Shown: positions 17,048-27,895, numbered from the stretch's first letter. The stretch: DNA of 64,000 nt from Hydrogenophaga sp. BPS33 (GCF_009859475.1 NZ_CP044549.1:1116001-1180000), one strand, 5' to 3'. Made by a program: numbers and translations. Notes: generated by a model not told the origin, from the letters alone.

Positions 17048-18515
17048 ACCGGCCGCCTCGGGCGGCATGATCTGGGGCTTGCAGCGCCGGTTGCTGGTCA
17101 TGCTGCTGTTCACCCTGAGCGTGATCGGCACCGTCAGCGTGCTCGTGCACTACCAGACCGCCGGTACCGCCGCGCTGCAGCAGGACCAGCGCCTGCTCAA
17201 GCTGCTGCCTCTGCTGGCCGATTCGATCGTCGTCACCAGCACGGGCCAGGGCGAACCCGAGCGGGCCATCGCCGGGCTGAGCGAGGCCATCGAGGGGCCG
17301 GGCATGGCGATGCTGTTGGCGCCGCCCGTGGAAGAGTTCCTGTCCGAGCGGCCTGGCCTCACCGCCTTCGGCGTGTTCGATGCCCGTGGCAGCCAGATCC
17401 TGGGCGAGCGCTGGCTGCCCGTCATCCTGCCCGATGGGCACGAGGCCGAGTTTCGCAGTGTCATCGAGGACGGCACGACCTACCGCGTGGCGGCACAACG
17501 CGTCGACTCGGACATGGGGGAGCGCATCGTCATGCTGGCCGACGGTTCCGACGTGCGGCAGCATTGGCTGGGCAACGTGTTGCTGCGGGTGCTGTTGCCC
17601 AACTTGTTGTTGTTCGCCGTCGCGGCCGCCGTGGTCGCCTGGGGGGTGGCGCGCACCCTGCGGCCGCTGATCGACCTGCGCAGGGCCGTGGAAAACCGCT
17701 CCCCGCGCGACCTGAGCCCTCTGAGCACCACCAACATTCCTGGCGAGGTCCTGCCGCTGGTGGAGTCGCTCAACCGGCTGTTTCAGCTCGTCAATGTGCA
17801 GACCGAGGCGCAACGCCGCTTCGTGGCCGATGCCGCGCACCAGCTGCGCACACCGCTGGCCGGCCTGCAGGCACAGGTGGAGGCCTGGGCCCAGGCCACG
17901 CGAGGCATACCGGGCGATCAGAACATCGGCCTGCGTGCCGACCAAGTGCGCCGCATGCGCGAAGCCACGCGGCGCACGTCCCAATTGGCGAGCCAGTTGC
18001 TGGCGCTGTCGCGGGCCGATTCGGTCAGCGCCGACATCCAGCCGATGCAGCGGGTGGACCTGCAGGAACTGTGCGAGAACATGCTCTCGCTGTACCTCGA
18101 TGCGGCGGGGCGCAAACACATCGACCTGGGCCTGGAAGTGCAGCCCGTGCAAACCTTGGGCCATGCCTGGCTGCTGCGCGAAATGCTGCTCAACCTGGTG
18201 GACAACGCGGTGAAGTACACACCCGTTGGCGGGCGCATCACCGTGCGCTGTGGCGAAGAGCCGGAGAAAAGAGGTGGCGCCCTGTGCGCATGGATCGAGG
18301 TCGAGGACGACGGTCCGGGCATTCCCGTGCACGAGCACGAGCGCGTGCTGCAACGTTTCTACCGCGTGCCGGGCACGGCGGGCGAGGGCAACGGCCTGGG
18401 GCTGGCCATCGCCAATGAGATCACGCGCGCCCACCGCATTCCGCTGCAGTTCGAGGCCGGTGCGCAAGGGCGCGGGCTGCGCGTGCGGGTGACTTTCGAG
18501 GCGGTCACTCACTGA
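17031..18515 (+). CDS. Sensor histidine kinase (TctE/QseC-like)
   Basis: A 494-residue inner-membrane kinase partnered with the upstream regulator. Two transmembrane segments (about residues 20-41 and 183-205) bracket a periplasmic sensor of about 140 residues. A HAMP-like linker follows, then the H-box AHQLRTPLAGL with His near residue 270. The ATPase domain shows LVDNAVKYTPVGG (N box), DDGPGIP (G1) and GEGNGLGLAIA (G2). The N-terminal sensor matches the two-component sensor kinase domain seen in TctE-like proteins, which suggests sensing of a carboxylate; the signal is unproven. Confidence 0.92.
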   Translation: MPLRFEPAASGGMIWGLQRRLLVMLLFTLSVIGTVSVLVHYQTAGTAALQQDQRLLKLLPLLADSIVVTSTGQGEPERAIAGLSEAIEGPGMAMLLAPPVEEFLSERPGLTAFGVFDARGSQILGERWLPVILPDGHEAEFRSVIEDGTTYRVAAQRVDSDMGERIVMLADGSDVRQHWLGNVLLRVLLPNLLLFAVAAAVVAWGVARTLRPLIDLRRAVENRSPRDLSPLSTTNIPGEVLPLVESLNRLFQLVNVQTEAQRRFVADAAHQLRTPLAGLQAQVEAWAQATRGIPGDQNIGLRADQVRRMREATRRTSQLASQLLALSRADSVSADIQPMQRVDLQELCENMLSLYLDAAGRKHIDLGLEVQPVQTLGHAWLLREMLLNLVDNAVKYTPVGGRITVRCGEEPEKRGGALCAWIEVEDDGPGIPVHEHERVLQRFYRVPGTAGEGNGLGLAIANEITRAHRIPLQFEAGAQGRGLRVRVTFEAVTH

Positions 18516-18639
18516 CCCCGGATCGCCCGCCCAAAGGCCGCTTCTCGCCCCACGCTGTGCGAGAATGGCCGCGGAAGAAGACCCGAGCCGGGGCTGGCGC
18601 AGGCCCCGGCCATCCCACCTCCAACCGACATGCTCGCCC

Positions 18640-19332
18640 ATGACCTCCAACGCTCCAGACTCCCCTTCCCCGGCCGACGATGCAGCCCTTGAAGCGGCCC
18701 AGGCCATAGAAGCAGCCGCGCAAACAGAGGGCGGGACCCGCAAGCGGCCCAAACCGGGCGAACGCCGTGTGCAGATCCTGCAGGCGCTGGCCACCATGCT
18801 GGAGCAACCCGGTGCCGAGCGCATCACCACCGCCGCGCTGGCTGCGCGCCTGGAAGTGAGCGAAGCGGCGCTGTACCGCCACTTCGCGAGCAAGGCCCAG
18901 ATGTTCGAAGGCCTCATCGAGTTCATCGAACAATCCGTCTTCGGCCTGATCAACCAGCTCGGCGAGCGCGAGCCCGACGCGAACCTGCGCTCGCGAAAGA
19001 TCGTCACCTTGCTGTTGCAGTTCGGCGAGAAGAACCCCGGCATGACCCGCGTGATGGTGGGCGACGCGCTGGTCTTTGAAAACGAGCGCCTGCAGCAGCG
19101 CATGAACCTGTTCTTCGACAAGATCGAATCGGCGTTGCGGCAGAACCTGCGCGAAACCTCGGTCTTGACCGGCGCGGCCACGCCCACGGTGGACGCCCAG
19201 GCGGATGCGTCCGTCATCACCGCGTTTTGCGTGGGACGCCTGCAACGCTTCGCACGCAGCGGCTTCAAGCGCTCACCCGGCGAAAGCCTGGACCACAGCC
19301 TGGCGCTTTTGCTGCCCGTCACACGGCCCTGA
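18640..19332 (+). CDS. slmA: Nucleoid occlusion factor SlmA (TetR fold)
   Basis: A 230-residue TetR-fold protein. SlmA binds specific chromosomal sites and blocks FtsZ assembly over the nucleoid. The helix-turn-helix block RRVQILQALATMLEQPGAER followed by TTAALAARLEVSEAALYRHF is the SlmA form, and the C-terminal domain carries FENERLQQRMNLFFDKIE as in that family. The first 40 residues are an acidic Ala-rich extension. The ATG at 18640 is preferred to an in-frame codon at 18565. Being near argB supports the call. Confidence 0.85.
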   Translation: MTSNAPDSPSPADDAALEAAQAIEAAAQTEGGTRKRPKPGERRVQILQALATMLEQPGAERITTAALAARLEVSEAALYRHFASKAQMFEGLIEFIEQSVFGLINQLGEREPDANLRSRKIVTLLLQFGEKNPGMTRVMVGDALVFENERLQQRMNLFFDKIESALRQNLRETSVLTGAATPTVDAQADASVITAFCVGRLQRFARSGFKRSPGESLDHSLALLLPVTRP

Positions 19333-19354
19333 ACCGTTGCATTGGGCGTGGCAA

Positions 19355-19372
19355 TTAGGGCACTGGCCCTAA
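19355..19372. promoter_or_regulatory. Perfect 18-bp dyad upstream of TetR gene
   Basis: TTAGGGC-N4-GCCCTAA, seven perfect base pairs, 126 bp before the TetR start and 22 bp after slmA. No T-run follows, so an operator is more likely than a terminator. A related half-site lies at 3482-3488 upstream of ACBP. Confidence 0.5.
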
Positions 19373-19497
19373 CAAAGGTGGCACAAACGGTCCGGTGGTT
19401 TGCCTGGGCCGCCGGTTTTGCGGTAAAAATAGCACGACCGTTCGATTCTTCGGGCGGTTTGTTTTTTGGCCCATCCCTCGAACCGGATTCCTTTCGC

Positions 19498-20211
19498 ATG
19501 AGTGCAGCATCCCACCGCGACAAGCCCGCCACCACCGCCGTGCGGCGCTCGGCCGCGTCCGGGCCGCTGCAGAAGGGTCAGCAGACCAAGGCCGCCATCG
19601 TCGACGCGGCACTCGGCCTGGCCACCCAGATCGGCCTCGAAGGCCTTTCCATCGGTGCGCTTGCCGAAGTCATGCAGATGAGCAAGTCCGGTGTGTTCGC
19701 GCATTTTGGTTCGCGCGAAGAGCTGCAGATATCCGTGGTGCGCGAGTACCACACGCGTTTCGAAGGCGAGGTGTTCTATCCGGCGATGGAGGCGCCGCGC
19801 GGGCTGCCCCGGTTGCGCGCGCTGTTCGACAACTGGATGAAGCGCACCACGGTCGAGATCGACTCGGGTTGCCTCTACATCAGTGGCGCGGTCGAATTCG
19901 ACGACCGGCCCGGCCCGGTGCGCGACGCGCTGGCCAGCTCGGTCGGCACCTGGCTCGCCGCTTTGCGCCGTGCGGTGGAGATCGCCATTGAAGAAGGCCA
20001 TCTGGCACCCGGCACCGACGCACCGCAAATGGCGTTCGAAATCCACGCCCAGATTCTTGCGTTGCACTACGAAGCGCGATTCCTGCGCAGCCCCGGCTCG
20101 GTGCAGCGCGCCTTGCGCGCCTTCGATGGCATCGTCGATCGCCACAGCCGTTCGCCTGCCGAAAAAGCGCTCTCCAAATCCCCCGTGGCCGCGCGCAAAA
20201 CGCGCGGCTGA
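19498..20211 (+). CDS. TetR/AcrR-family transcriptional regulator
   Basis: A 237-residue TetR repressor. The DNA-binding domain (about residues 28-75) reads QQTKAAIVDAALGLATQIGL, then LAEVMQMSKSGVFAHFGSRE. The ligand domain contains GCLYISGAVEFDDRPGPVR. It sits 39 bp upstream of the acyl-CoA dehydrogenase gene in the same direction, so it is a good candidate for regulating the beta-oxidation run that follows, with an acyl-CoA as probable ligand (inference). The basic C-terminal tail (PVAARKTRG) is short and unstructured. Confidence 0.88.
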   Translation: MSAASHRDKPATTAVRRSAASGPLQKGQQTKAAIVDAALGLATQIGLEGLSIGALAEVMQMSKSGVFAHFGSREELQISVVREYHTRFEGEVFYPAMEAPRGLPRLRALFDNWMKRTTVEIDSGCLYISGAVEFDDRPGPVRDALASSVGTWLAALRRAVEIAIEEGHLAPGTDAPQMAFEIHAQILALHYEARFLRSPGSVQRALRAFDGIVDRHSRSPAEKALSKSPVAARKTRG

Positions 20212-20250
20212 TTTTTTCCTTTCCCCGCAAACCCAGTTCAGGAGGTTCCG

Positions 20251-22047
<1,797 letters not shown>

Positions 22048-22080
22048 ACACAGGCTTTCCTTCAACACCAGGAGACTTCG

Positions 22081-22518
22081 ATGATCAAGACAACGCTTGC
22101 AGCTTCGCTTCTGATTTTTGCCGGTCATGCGCTTGCACAGATGTCACCCGTCGGTCTGTGGAAGACCATTGACGACGACACGAAGAAGGAAAAGTCGCTG
22201 GTGCGCATCACCGAGAGCAACGGTGTCTACAGCGGCAAGATCGAGAAATTCCTCGATCCCGCCACCAAGCCCGACATGGTCTGCGAGAAGTGCACCGACG
22301 AGCGCAAGGACAAGCCTGTGCTGGGCATGACCATCCTGCGCAACCTCAAACAGAGCGCGGACGACAAGGGCGTGTACGACGGCGGCGACATCGTCGATCC
22401 GAACAACGGCAAGGTCTACCGCACGCGCCTAAAGCCGGTGGAAGACGGCAAGAAGCTTGAGATGCGGGGCTACATCGGCCCGTTCTACCGCACCCAGGTC
22501 TGGATTCGCGTCGAGTGA
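22081..22518 (+). CDS. DUF2147 secreted protein
   Basis: A 145-residue protein with a signal peptide ending near residue 20 (LLIFAGHALAQ), hence exported to the periplasm. The body matches DUF2147: MSPVGLWKTIDDDT at the start, GKIEKFLDP, CEKCTDERKDKPVLGM with a Cys pair, and the final RTQVWIRVE. The family has a small beta-barrel fold like lipocalins, and members are often found beside fatty-acid degradation genes. Function is unknown. It lies 33 bp after the dehydrogenase with its own SD (CAGGAG), probably in the same operon. Confidence 0.85.
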   Translation: MIKTTLAASLLIFAGHALAQMSPVGLWKTIDDDTKKEKSLVRITESNGVYSGKIEKFLDPATKPDMVCEKCTDERKDKPVLGMTILRNLKQSADDKGVYDGGDIVDPNNGKVYRTRLKPVEDGKKLEMRGYIGPFYRTQVWIRVE

Positions 22519-22552
22519 AGACCGCGCGCCTGTTCTCTTTCATGGAAACCCA

Positions 22553-24952
22553 ATGAACCGATTTCAAGTGAAGAAAGTCGCCGTGCTCGGCGCGGGCGTG
22601 ATGGGCGCGCAGATCGCCGCGCACCTGGTGAACGTCAAAGTCCCCGTCGTCTTGTTCGACCTCCCCGCGAAGGAAGGTCCGAAAAACGGCATCGTCACGC
22701 GCGCGGTGGACGGGTTGAAAAAGCTCAAACCCTCACCGCTGGGCGTGGCACGCGACGCCGATCTGATCGGCCAGGCCAACTACGAAGAGCACATGGAGCA
22801 GTTGCGCGACTGCGACCTCATCATCGAGGCCATCGCCGAGCGCATGGACTGGAAGCTCGACCTCTATACGAAGATCGCGCCCTTTGTCGCCGAGCACGCC
22901 ATCGTCGCGTCCAACACCTCGGGCCTGTCGATCACGAAGCTGAGCGAAGCACTGCCCGAAGCGATCCAGCCGCGCTTCTGCGGCATCCACTTCTTCAACC
23001 CGCCGCGCTACATGACGCTGGTGGAGCTGATCGCCACGCCGACAACCGAACCGCAGATCCTCAACGACCTGGAGACCTTCGTCACCAGCGGCCTGGGCAA
23101 GGGCGTGGTGCGGGCCAAGGACACGCCCAACTTCGTCGCCAACCGCATCGGCATCGCCGGCATGCTGGCGACGATGAAAGAGGTGGAGAACTTCGGCCTG
23201 ACCTTTGATGTGGTCGACGACCTCACCGGCAAGCGCCTGGGGCGCGCCAGCAGCGGCACCTTCCGCACCGCCGACGTGGTGGGCCTGGACACCATGGCCC
23301 ATGTGGTCAAGACGCTGCAGGACAACCTGAACCAGGACACAGACCCCTTCTACGGCAGCTTCGGCACGCCGCCGGTGCTGGCCAAGCTGCTCGAGCTGAA
23401 GAACCTCGGCCAGAAGAGCGGCGCGGGCTTCTATAAGAAGGTGGGACGCGACATCCTGCGCTTCGATCTGGCCAGCGAAGACTATGTGCCCAGCGGCGAG
23501 AAGGCCGACGAGGTGTACGGCCGCATGCTCAAGCGCCCGGCCGCCGAGCGCCTGAAGCTGCTGCGCCACAGCGAAGGTCCGCAAGGCCAGTTCCTCTGGG
23601 CCATTCTGCGCAACAGCTTCCACTACGCCGCCGTGCACCTGGCCTCCATCGCAGAGACCGCGCGCGACGTGGACCAGGCCATGCGCTGGGGCTTCGGCAT
23701 GAAGCAGGGCCCGTTCGAGCTCTGGCAGGAAGCGGGCTGGCTGGAGGTGGCGAAGATGGTGCAGGAAGACATCGATGCAGGCAAAGCCTTGTCCAAAGCG
23801 CCGCTGCCCGATTGGGTGTTCAAAGGCCCGGTGGCCGAAGCCGGTGGCGTGCACACCGCGCAGGGTTCGTGGAACCCGGGCAAGGGGGTGTTCGAAGGGC
23901 GCTTGCAGTTGCCGGTGGTCCAACGGCAGCACTTCCCGGAACTGTTGCTGGGCGAAGCCGGCCCGAAGTTCGAGACCGCGGGCACGACGATCGAAGAGAA
24001 CGACTCGATCCGCGTGTGGACGCTGGACGAGCAGGTGCTCATCGCCAGCATCAAGACCAAGATGCATGCCATCAGCCCCGAGGTGTGCGAAGGCCTGATG
24101 GCCGCGGTGGATTTGGCCGAGAAGGAATACCAGGGCCTGGTGATCTGGTCGGGCGACGAACCCTTCAGCGCCGGCGCCGACCTGCAAGCCATGTTGCCGG
24201 CCTTCATGGCCGTGGGCGTGAGCGCGATCGAAGACGCCGAAGGCTTCATGCAACAGACCATGCTGCGCCTGCGCTATGCAAATGTGCCGGTGGTGTCGGC
24301 CATTCGCGGCCTGGCGCTGGGCGGGGGTTGCGAGTTGGCGGTGTACAGCGCACGCCGCGTGGTGCACATGGAGAGCTACATCGGCCTGGTGGAAGTCGGC
24401 GTGGGTCTGGTGCCCGGGGCCGGCGGTTTGACCTACATCGCGCGCCGCGCAGCGGAGAACGCCGAAACCTCGACCGGCAAGGACTTGCTGCCGTTCCTGA
24501 CCGAGGGATTCACGGCCGCCGCCATGGCCAAGGTGGGCACGAGTGCGATCGAGTCGCGGCAACTGGGTTATGTGCTGCACTCGGACGTGATCGTGCCGCA
24601 CAAGGACGAGTTGCTGTTCGTCGCGATCAACGAGGCCAAGGGTTTGTTCAACGGCGGCTACCGCGCGCCGCACAAGCGCCTGTTCCCCGTGGCAGGGCGC
24701 GACGGCAAGGCGACCATCCTGGGCAGCTTGGTGAACATGCGCGACGGCGGCTTCATCAGCCAGCACGACTTCCATATCGCGTCCTTGATCGCGGATGTGG
24801 TGACGGGGGGCGATGTGGAGCCGGGGACGCTGGTGAGCGAGGACTATCTGATGACCTTGGAGCGCCGGGCGTTCTGTTCGCTGATCGTGCATCCGAAGAC
24901 GCAGGAGCGGATTCTGGGGATGTTGAACACGGGCAAGCCGGTACGGAATTGA
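22553..24952 (+). CDS. 3-hydroxyacyl-CoA dehydrogenase/enoyl-CoA hydratase fusion
   Basis: A 799-residue bifunctional beta-oxidation enzyme. The N-terminal half is the NAD-dependent dehydrogenase (GAGVMGAQIAAHLV at residues 12-25; RFCGIHFFNPPRYM with the catalytic His). The C-terminal half is a crotonase fold (FSAGADLQAMLP, LALGGGCELAVYSA, GLVEVGVGLVPGAGG). This domain order is the reverse of E. coli FadB/FadJ, where the hydratase is first; this arrangement is common in Burkholderiales. Loss of oxyanion or acid residues was not apparent. The thiolase follows after a 525-bp insertion. Confidence 0.93.
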   Translation: MNRFQVKKVAVLGAGVMGAQIAAHLVNVKVPVVLFDLPAKEGPKNGIVTRAVDGLKKLKPSPLGVARDADLIGQANYEEHMEQLRDCDLIIEAIAERMDWKLDLYTKIAPFVAEHAIVASNTSGLSITKLSEALPEAIQPRFCGIHFFNPPRYMTLVELIATPTTEPQILNDLETFVTSGLGKGVVRAKDTPNFVANRIGIAGMLATMKEVENFGLTFDVVDDLTGKRLGRASSGTFRTADVVGLDTMAHVVKTLQDNLNQDTDPFYGSFGTPPVLAKLLELKNLGQKSGAGFYKKVGRDILRFDLASEDYVPSGEKADEVYGRMLKRPAAERLKLLRHSEGPQGQFLWAILRNSFHYAAVHLASIAETARDVDQAMRWGFGMKQGPFELWQEAGWLEVAKMVQEDIDAGKALSKAPLPDWVFKGPVAEAGGVHTAQGSWNPGKGVFEGRLQLPVVQRQHFPELLLGEAGPKFETAGTTIEENDSIRVWTLDEQVLIASIKTKMHAISPEVCEGLMAAVDLAEKEYQGLVIWSGDEPFSAGADLQAMLPAFMAVGVSAIEDAEGFMQQTMLRLRYANVPVVSAIRGLALGGGCELAVYSARRVVHMESYIGLVEVGVGLVPGAGGLTYIARRAAENAETSTGKDLLPFLTEGFTAAAMAKVGTSAIESRQLGYVLHSDVIVPHKDELLFVAINEAKGLFNGGYRAPHKRLFPVAGRDGKATILGSLVNMRDGGFISQHDFHIASLIADVVTGGDVEPGTLVSEDYLMTLERRAFCSLIVHPKTQERILGMLNTGKPVRN

Positions 24953-24992
24953 GCGTATGAAAGGTGCGAACGTGGTCCGCGTTGCAGACACT

Positions 24993-25008
24993 CTCCCGCA
25001 AGCGGGAG
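24993..25008. repeat. Small palindrome CTCCCGCAAGCGGGAG
   Basis: A perfect 7-bp stem with AA loop, a shorter relative of the two larger repeats that follow. The 10-mer CGTTGCAGAC just upstream (24980-24989) recurs at 25402-25411 beside the right repeat. Confidence 0.8.
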
Positions 25009-25047
25009 AAGAGGGAGAGCAGCTCCTGGAGGCCGACGTGACTTACC

Positions 25048-25083
25048 CCCTCTCCCGCCTGCGGGAGAGGGTTGGGGTGAGGG
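25048..25083 (+). repeat. Left 36-bp inverted repeat of DUF559 element
   Basis: Contains the hairpin CTCTCCCGC-N2-GCGGGAGAG followed by GGTTGGGGTGAGGG. Its reverse complement matches 25411-25446 at 35 of 36 positions, so the pair frames the DUF559 gene. Confidence 0.9.
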
Positions 25084-25451
25084 CGCAGGCCAAAGAAAAA
25101 GCGCGGGAACTGCGAACCAGCACCACTGAAGCCGAAGCCCTGCTGTGGCAACACATACGGGGCCGACGATTCCAGGGCTTCAAATTTCGCCGGCAAAGAC
25201 CATTGAGCCCCTACATCCTTGACTTCGTCTGCCTCGAAGCGGGTTTGGTCATTGAGATCGATGGCGGACAACACAGCGATCAACTGGACTACGACCAGAG
25301 ACGAAGCGCACTGATCACAAGCCGTGGACTGACCGTCATCCGGTTCTGGAACCACGAAGTCATGAACGAAACCACTGCCGTACTGGAGAAGAGTTGGCAA
25401 ACGTTGCAGACCCTCACCCCAACCCTCTCCCGCAAGCGGGAGAGGGAGTGA
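25077..25451 (+). CDS. DUF559 (Vsr-like) endonuclease-fold protein
   Basis: The core of about 100 residues is a DUF559 domain of the restriction-endonuclease-like/Vsr superfamily: ELRTSTTEAEALLWQHIRGR, then GFKFRRQRPLSPYILDFVC, then GLVIEIDGGQHSDQLDYDQ, with Asp, Glu and Asp in the order of a PD-(D/E)XK site, and finally GLTVIRFWNHEV. The likely start is GTG 25077 inside the left repeat; an ATG at 24957 would add 40 residues translated from repeats. The last 14 residues (LTPTLSRKRERE) and the stop are encoded by the right repeat. It sits inside a beta-oxidation operon. Function is unknown; nuclease activity is inferred. Confidence 0.8.
   Translation: MRAQAKEKARELRTSTTEAEALLWQHIRGRRFQGFKFRRQRPLSPYILDFVCLEAGLVIEIDGGQHSDQLDYDQRRSALITSRGLTVIRFWNHEVMNETTAVLEKSWQTLQTLTPTLSRKRERE
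25411..25446 (-). repeat. Right 36-bp inverted repeat of DUF559 element
   Basis: CCCTCACCCCAACC followed by the CTCTCCCGC-N2-GCGGGAGAG hairpin; inverted copy of 25048-25083 with one mismatch, in the hairpin loop. It supplies the C-terminal codons of the DUF559 ORF. Confidence 0.9.
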
Positions 25452-25476
25452 ACACCAAAATCCGAAGGAGCATCCC

Positions 25477-26685
25477 ATGACCAAGCAAATCCAGGACGCC
25501 TACATCGTCGCCGCCACCCGCACGCCCATCGGCCGTTCGCACAAGGGCTCCTTCAAGCACCTGCGCCCGGACGACATGCTGGCCCTCGCCCTGCGCTCCG
25601 CGCTTGCACAAGCCCCGGGCCTGGACCCCAAGGCCATCGAAGACGTGATCTGCGGCTGCGCCATCCCCGAGGCCCAGCAAGGCCTGAACGTGGCGCGCAT
25701 CGGCGCCATCCTCGCCGGCCTGCCCAACAGCGTGGGCGGCATCACCGTCAACCGCTTCTGCGCCTCCGGCCTCTCGGCCATTCAGATGGCGGCCGACCGC
25801 ATCCGAGTGGGCGAGGCGGACGTGATGATCGCCGCCGGCACCGAGAGCATGAGCATGGTGCCGATGATGGGCAATACGCCCAGCCTCTCGCCCACCATCT
25901 TCCAGAACACCGACGACGTGGAAAGTTATGGCATTGCCTACGGCATGGGCCTGACCGCCGAGAAGGTCGCGCAGAAATGGAAGGTGTCGCGCGAGGCGCA
26001 GGATGCGTTCGCACTGCAGTCGCACCAGCGTGCCGTGCTGGCCATGCAGAACGGCGAGTTCAACGACGAGATCACGCCGGTGGAAGTGACCGAGCGCCGT
26101 GTGGACCTGGAAAGCGCGGAAGTGACCACCACCATGCGCACCGTGAAGCTGGACGAAGGCGCCCGGCCCGAGACCTCGCTCGAAGGCCTGGCCAAGTTGC
26201 GCACGGTGTTCGCCGCGCGCGGCTCGGTCACGGCGGGCAACAGCTCGCAGACCAGCGACGGCGCGGGTGCGCTCATCCTCGCCAGCGAATCCGCGGTGAA
26301 ACGCTTCGGCCTCACGCCCTTGGCGCGTTTCGTCAGCTACGCCTCGCGGGGCGTGCCGCCGCACCTCATGGGCATCGGCCCGATCGAAGCGATTCCCGCC
26401 GCGCTGAAATACGCCGGCCTTACGCAAGACCAGATCGACTGGATCGAGCTCAACGAAGCCTTCGCCGCGCAGTCGCTGGCGGTCATCAACACCCTGGGCC
26501 TGGACCCGAGCAAGGTGAATCCCATGGGCGGCGCGATCGCGCTGGGCCACCCGCTGGGCGCCACCGGCGCGATCCGAGCCGCGACCGTGGTGCACGCGCT
26601 CAAGCGCCACAACAAGCAGTACGGCATGGTCACCATGTGCGTGGGCATGGGACAGGGCGCGGCCGGGATCTTCGAACGGGTATGA
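25477..26685 (+). CDS. Acetyl-CoA C-acyltransferase (beta-oxidation thiolase)
   Basis: A 402-residue thiolase that cleaves 3-ketoacyl-CoA to acetyl-CoA and a shortened acyl-CoA. The catalytic Cys is in VNRFCASGLSA near residue 93. The His is in GGAIALGHPLGATGA, and the second Cys in VTMCVGMGQGAAG near the C-terminus. SD AAGGAG. It completes the beta-oxidation set with the two upstream enzymes. Separation from them by the DUF559 element means it may depend on read-through or on its own promoter. Confidence 0.94.
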   Translation: MTKQIQDAYIVAATRTPIGRSHKGSFKHLRPDDMLALALRSALAQAPGLDPKAIEDVICGCAIPEAQQGLNVARIGAILAGLPNSVGGITVNRFCASGLSAIQMAADRIRVGEADVMIAAGTESMSMVPMMGNTPSLSPTIFQNTDDVESYGIAYGMGLTAEKVAQKWKVSREAQDAFALQSHQRAVLAMQNGEFNDEITPVEVTERRVDLESAEVTTTMRTVKLDEGARPETSLEGLAKLRTVFAARGSVTAGNSSQTSDGAGALILASESAVKRFGLTPLARFVSYASRGVPPHLMGIGPIEAIPAALKYAGLTQDQIDWIELNEAFAAQSLAVINTLGLDPSKVNPMGGAIALGHPLGATGAIRAATVVHALKRHNKQYGMVTMCVGMGQGAAGIFERV

Positions 26686-26719
26686 CCCACGCGCCAGGCT
26701 GGGCCGTGCGGACATCGCC

Positions 26720-27844
26720 TCAGAGCGAGGTCTTCTCCAGCCGGGCTTGCAGCATCTCCACGATGGAGGGGCTCTGGGCCAGGTCCAGGGGCGTGCGGTG
26801 TTGGTAGTCTCGCAGGCGGGTATCGGCCAGGCCCGCCAGCAAGATCTGGACGTTCTGCACACGGCCTTCCTGGCACGCCACGTGCAGCGCGGTTCTTTGG
26901 CGGTTGTTGGCCTGGTCGACCTTCGCATCCCGGAGCAGCAACAGCGTCACCAGGCCGGGTTCGCTGCCCGCAGCCGCAAAGATCAAGGCCGTATCGCCCA
27001 CCTCGTTGCGGGCATTCACGTCGGCGCCGGCTTGCAGCAACCATTCAACCCCTTCCAAGTAGCCGATCTCGGCGGCGATGTGCAAGGGCGTCTGGCCACG
27101 CCCGTCCGCCTGGTTGAGGTCGTCACCGCGTTGCAGCAACGTGCGCGCGGCCTCAAGGTCGGCTGTGCGCATGGCCGCGTGCAACGAGGCATGCCCCGTG
27201 CTGTGTGCAGCGGTCGTGGTGGTGATCGCGCCCCCGGTGACGGTGGTGGTCACGGTGTGCGTGGTCATGTGGCTGGTGGTGGCGCTCTGGGGCTGAAGCG
27301 CGCGTTGCACCGCGCCGATGGCGTCTCTCAGCTGCGCCGCCTCCGCCGCGCTCAACGCGTCCTGGTCGACCGATTCCAGCAGGGCCACTGCACGTTGGGG
27401 GTATCGCTCGGCCAACGACAACGCGTACGGGCCGAAGTCGTGGAACTCGAAGGCGGTGTGGATGACCCAGGTGCTGGCCATGTCGAGGGCGAGCTGCGTG
27501 TGCGGGTCCAGTACATGGGGCTGGGCCGCGATCAGCAGGCCCAGCGCCTGGTCGGGACAGTGCCTCGCCAGGGCCCACGCCAGCTCTGCGAATCCCGGGG
27601 GCAGCTGGATGTGGCTGCCGCGCGAACGCACCTGCATTTCCTTGTCTCTGCCCGGTTCCATCGCGAAGGGTCCGTTCGGCGTCGAGAACGCTTGCGCCAA
27701 AGTTTTTCCATGTTGCTGGATCAAGGCTGTTGCCTTGCCCGTAGTGGGGTCGATACCCCAGGCCCGTAGCAAGTCAGTGGCCCAGGCGAGGGCGTCCGCC
27801 GCGTTGTTCGAGGGACGCGCCGTGGGTGCGGTGGGTATGCGCAT
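26720..27844 (-). CDS. Ankyrin-repeat protein 1 (374 aa, shared N-terminal domain)
   Basis: Last and smallest gene of the ankyrin cluster. Residues about 15-185 are a helical domain related to those of ankyrin proteins 3 and 4 (shared pattern GIDPTTGKATALIQQHGKTL). Residues about 187-218 are Thr-rich. About five ankyrin repeats follow (for example GQTPLHIAAEIGYLEGVEWL). It lacks the conserved pre-ankyrin cap and the caspase-like module of the larger paralogues. No signal peptide is seen. SD CAGGGAG supports the start. Ankyrin arrays bind proteins; the target is unknown. It lies 51 bp from the next gene, consistent with one transcript. Confidence 0.88.
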   Translation of the reverse strand: MRIPTAPTARPSNNAADALAWATDLLRAWGIDPTTGKATALIQQHGKTLAQAFSTPNGPFAMEPGRDKEMQVRSRGSHIQLPPGFAELAWALARHCPDQALGLLIAAQPHVLDPHTQLALDMASTWVIHTAFEFHDFGPYALSLAERYPQRAVALLESVDQDALSAAEAAQLRDAIGAVQRALQPQSATTSHMTTHTVTTTVTGGAITTTTAAHSTGHASLHAAMRTADLEAARTLLQRGDDLNQADGRGQTPLHIAAEIGYLEGVEWLLQAGADVNARNEVGDTALIFAAAGSEPGLVTLLLLRDAKVDQANNRQRTALHVACQEGRVQNVQILLAGLADTRLRDYQHRTPLDLAQSPSIVEMLQARLEKTSL

Positions 27845-27895
27845 GAAAGTCTCCCTGATGATGGACGGTGTGGGGAACAGATGGAGCGGCCGGGT

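Noticed and set aside
19355..19372. Intrinsic terminator for slmA
   Set aside because: The stem is perfect but no T-run follows on either strand, so an operator is the better reading.
24957..25076. First 40 codons of the DUF559 open frame from ATG 24957
   Set aside because: They are translated from palindromic repeats with no resemblance to the domain; GTG 25077 begins just before the conserved core.
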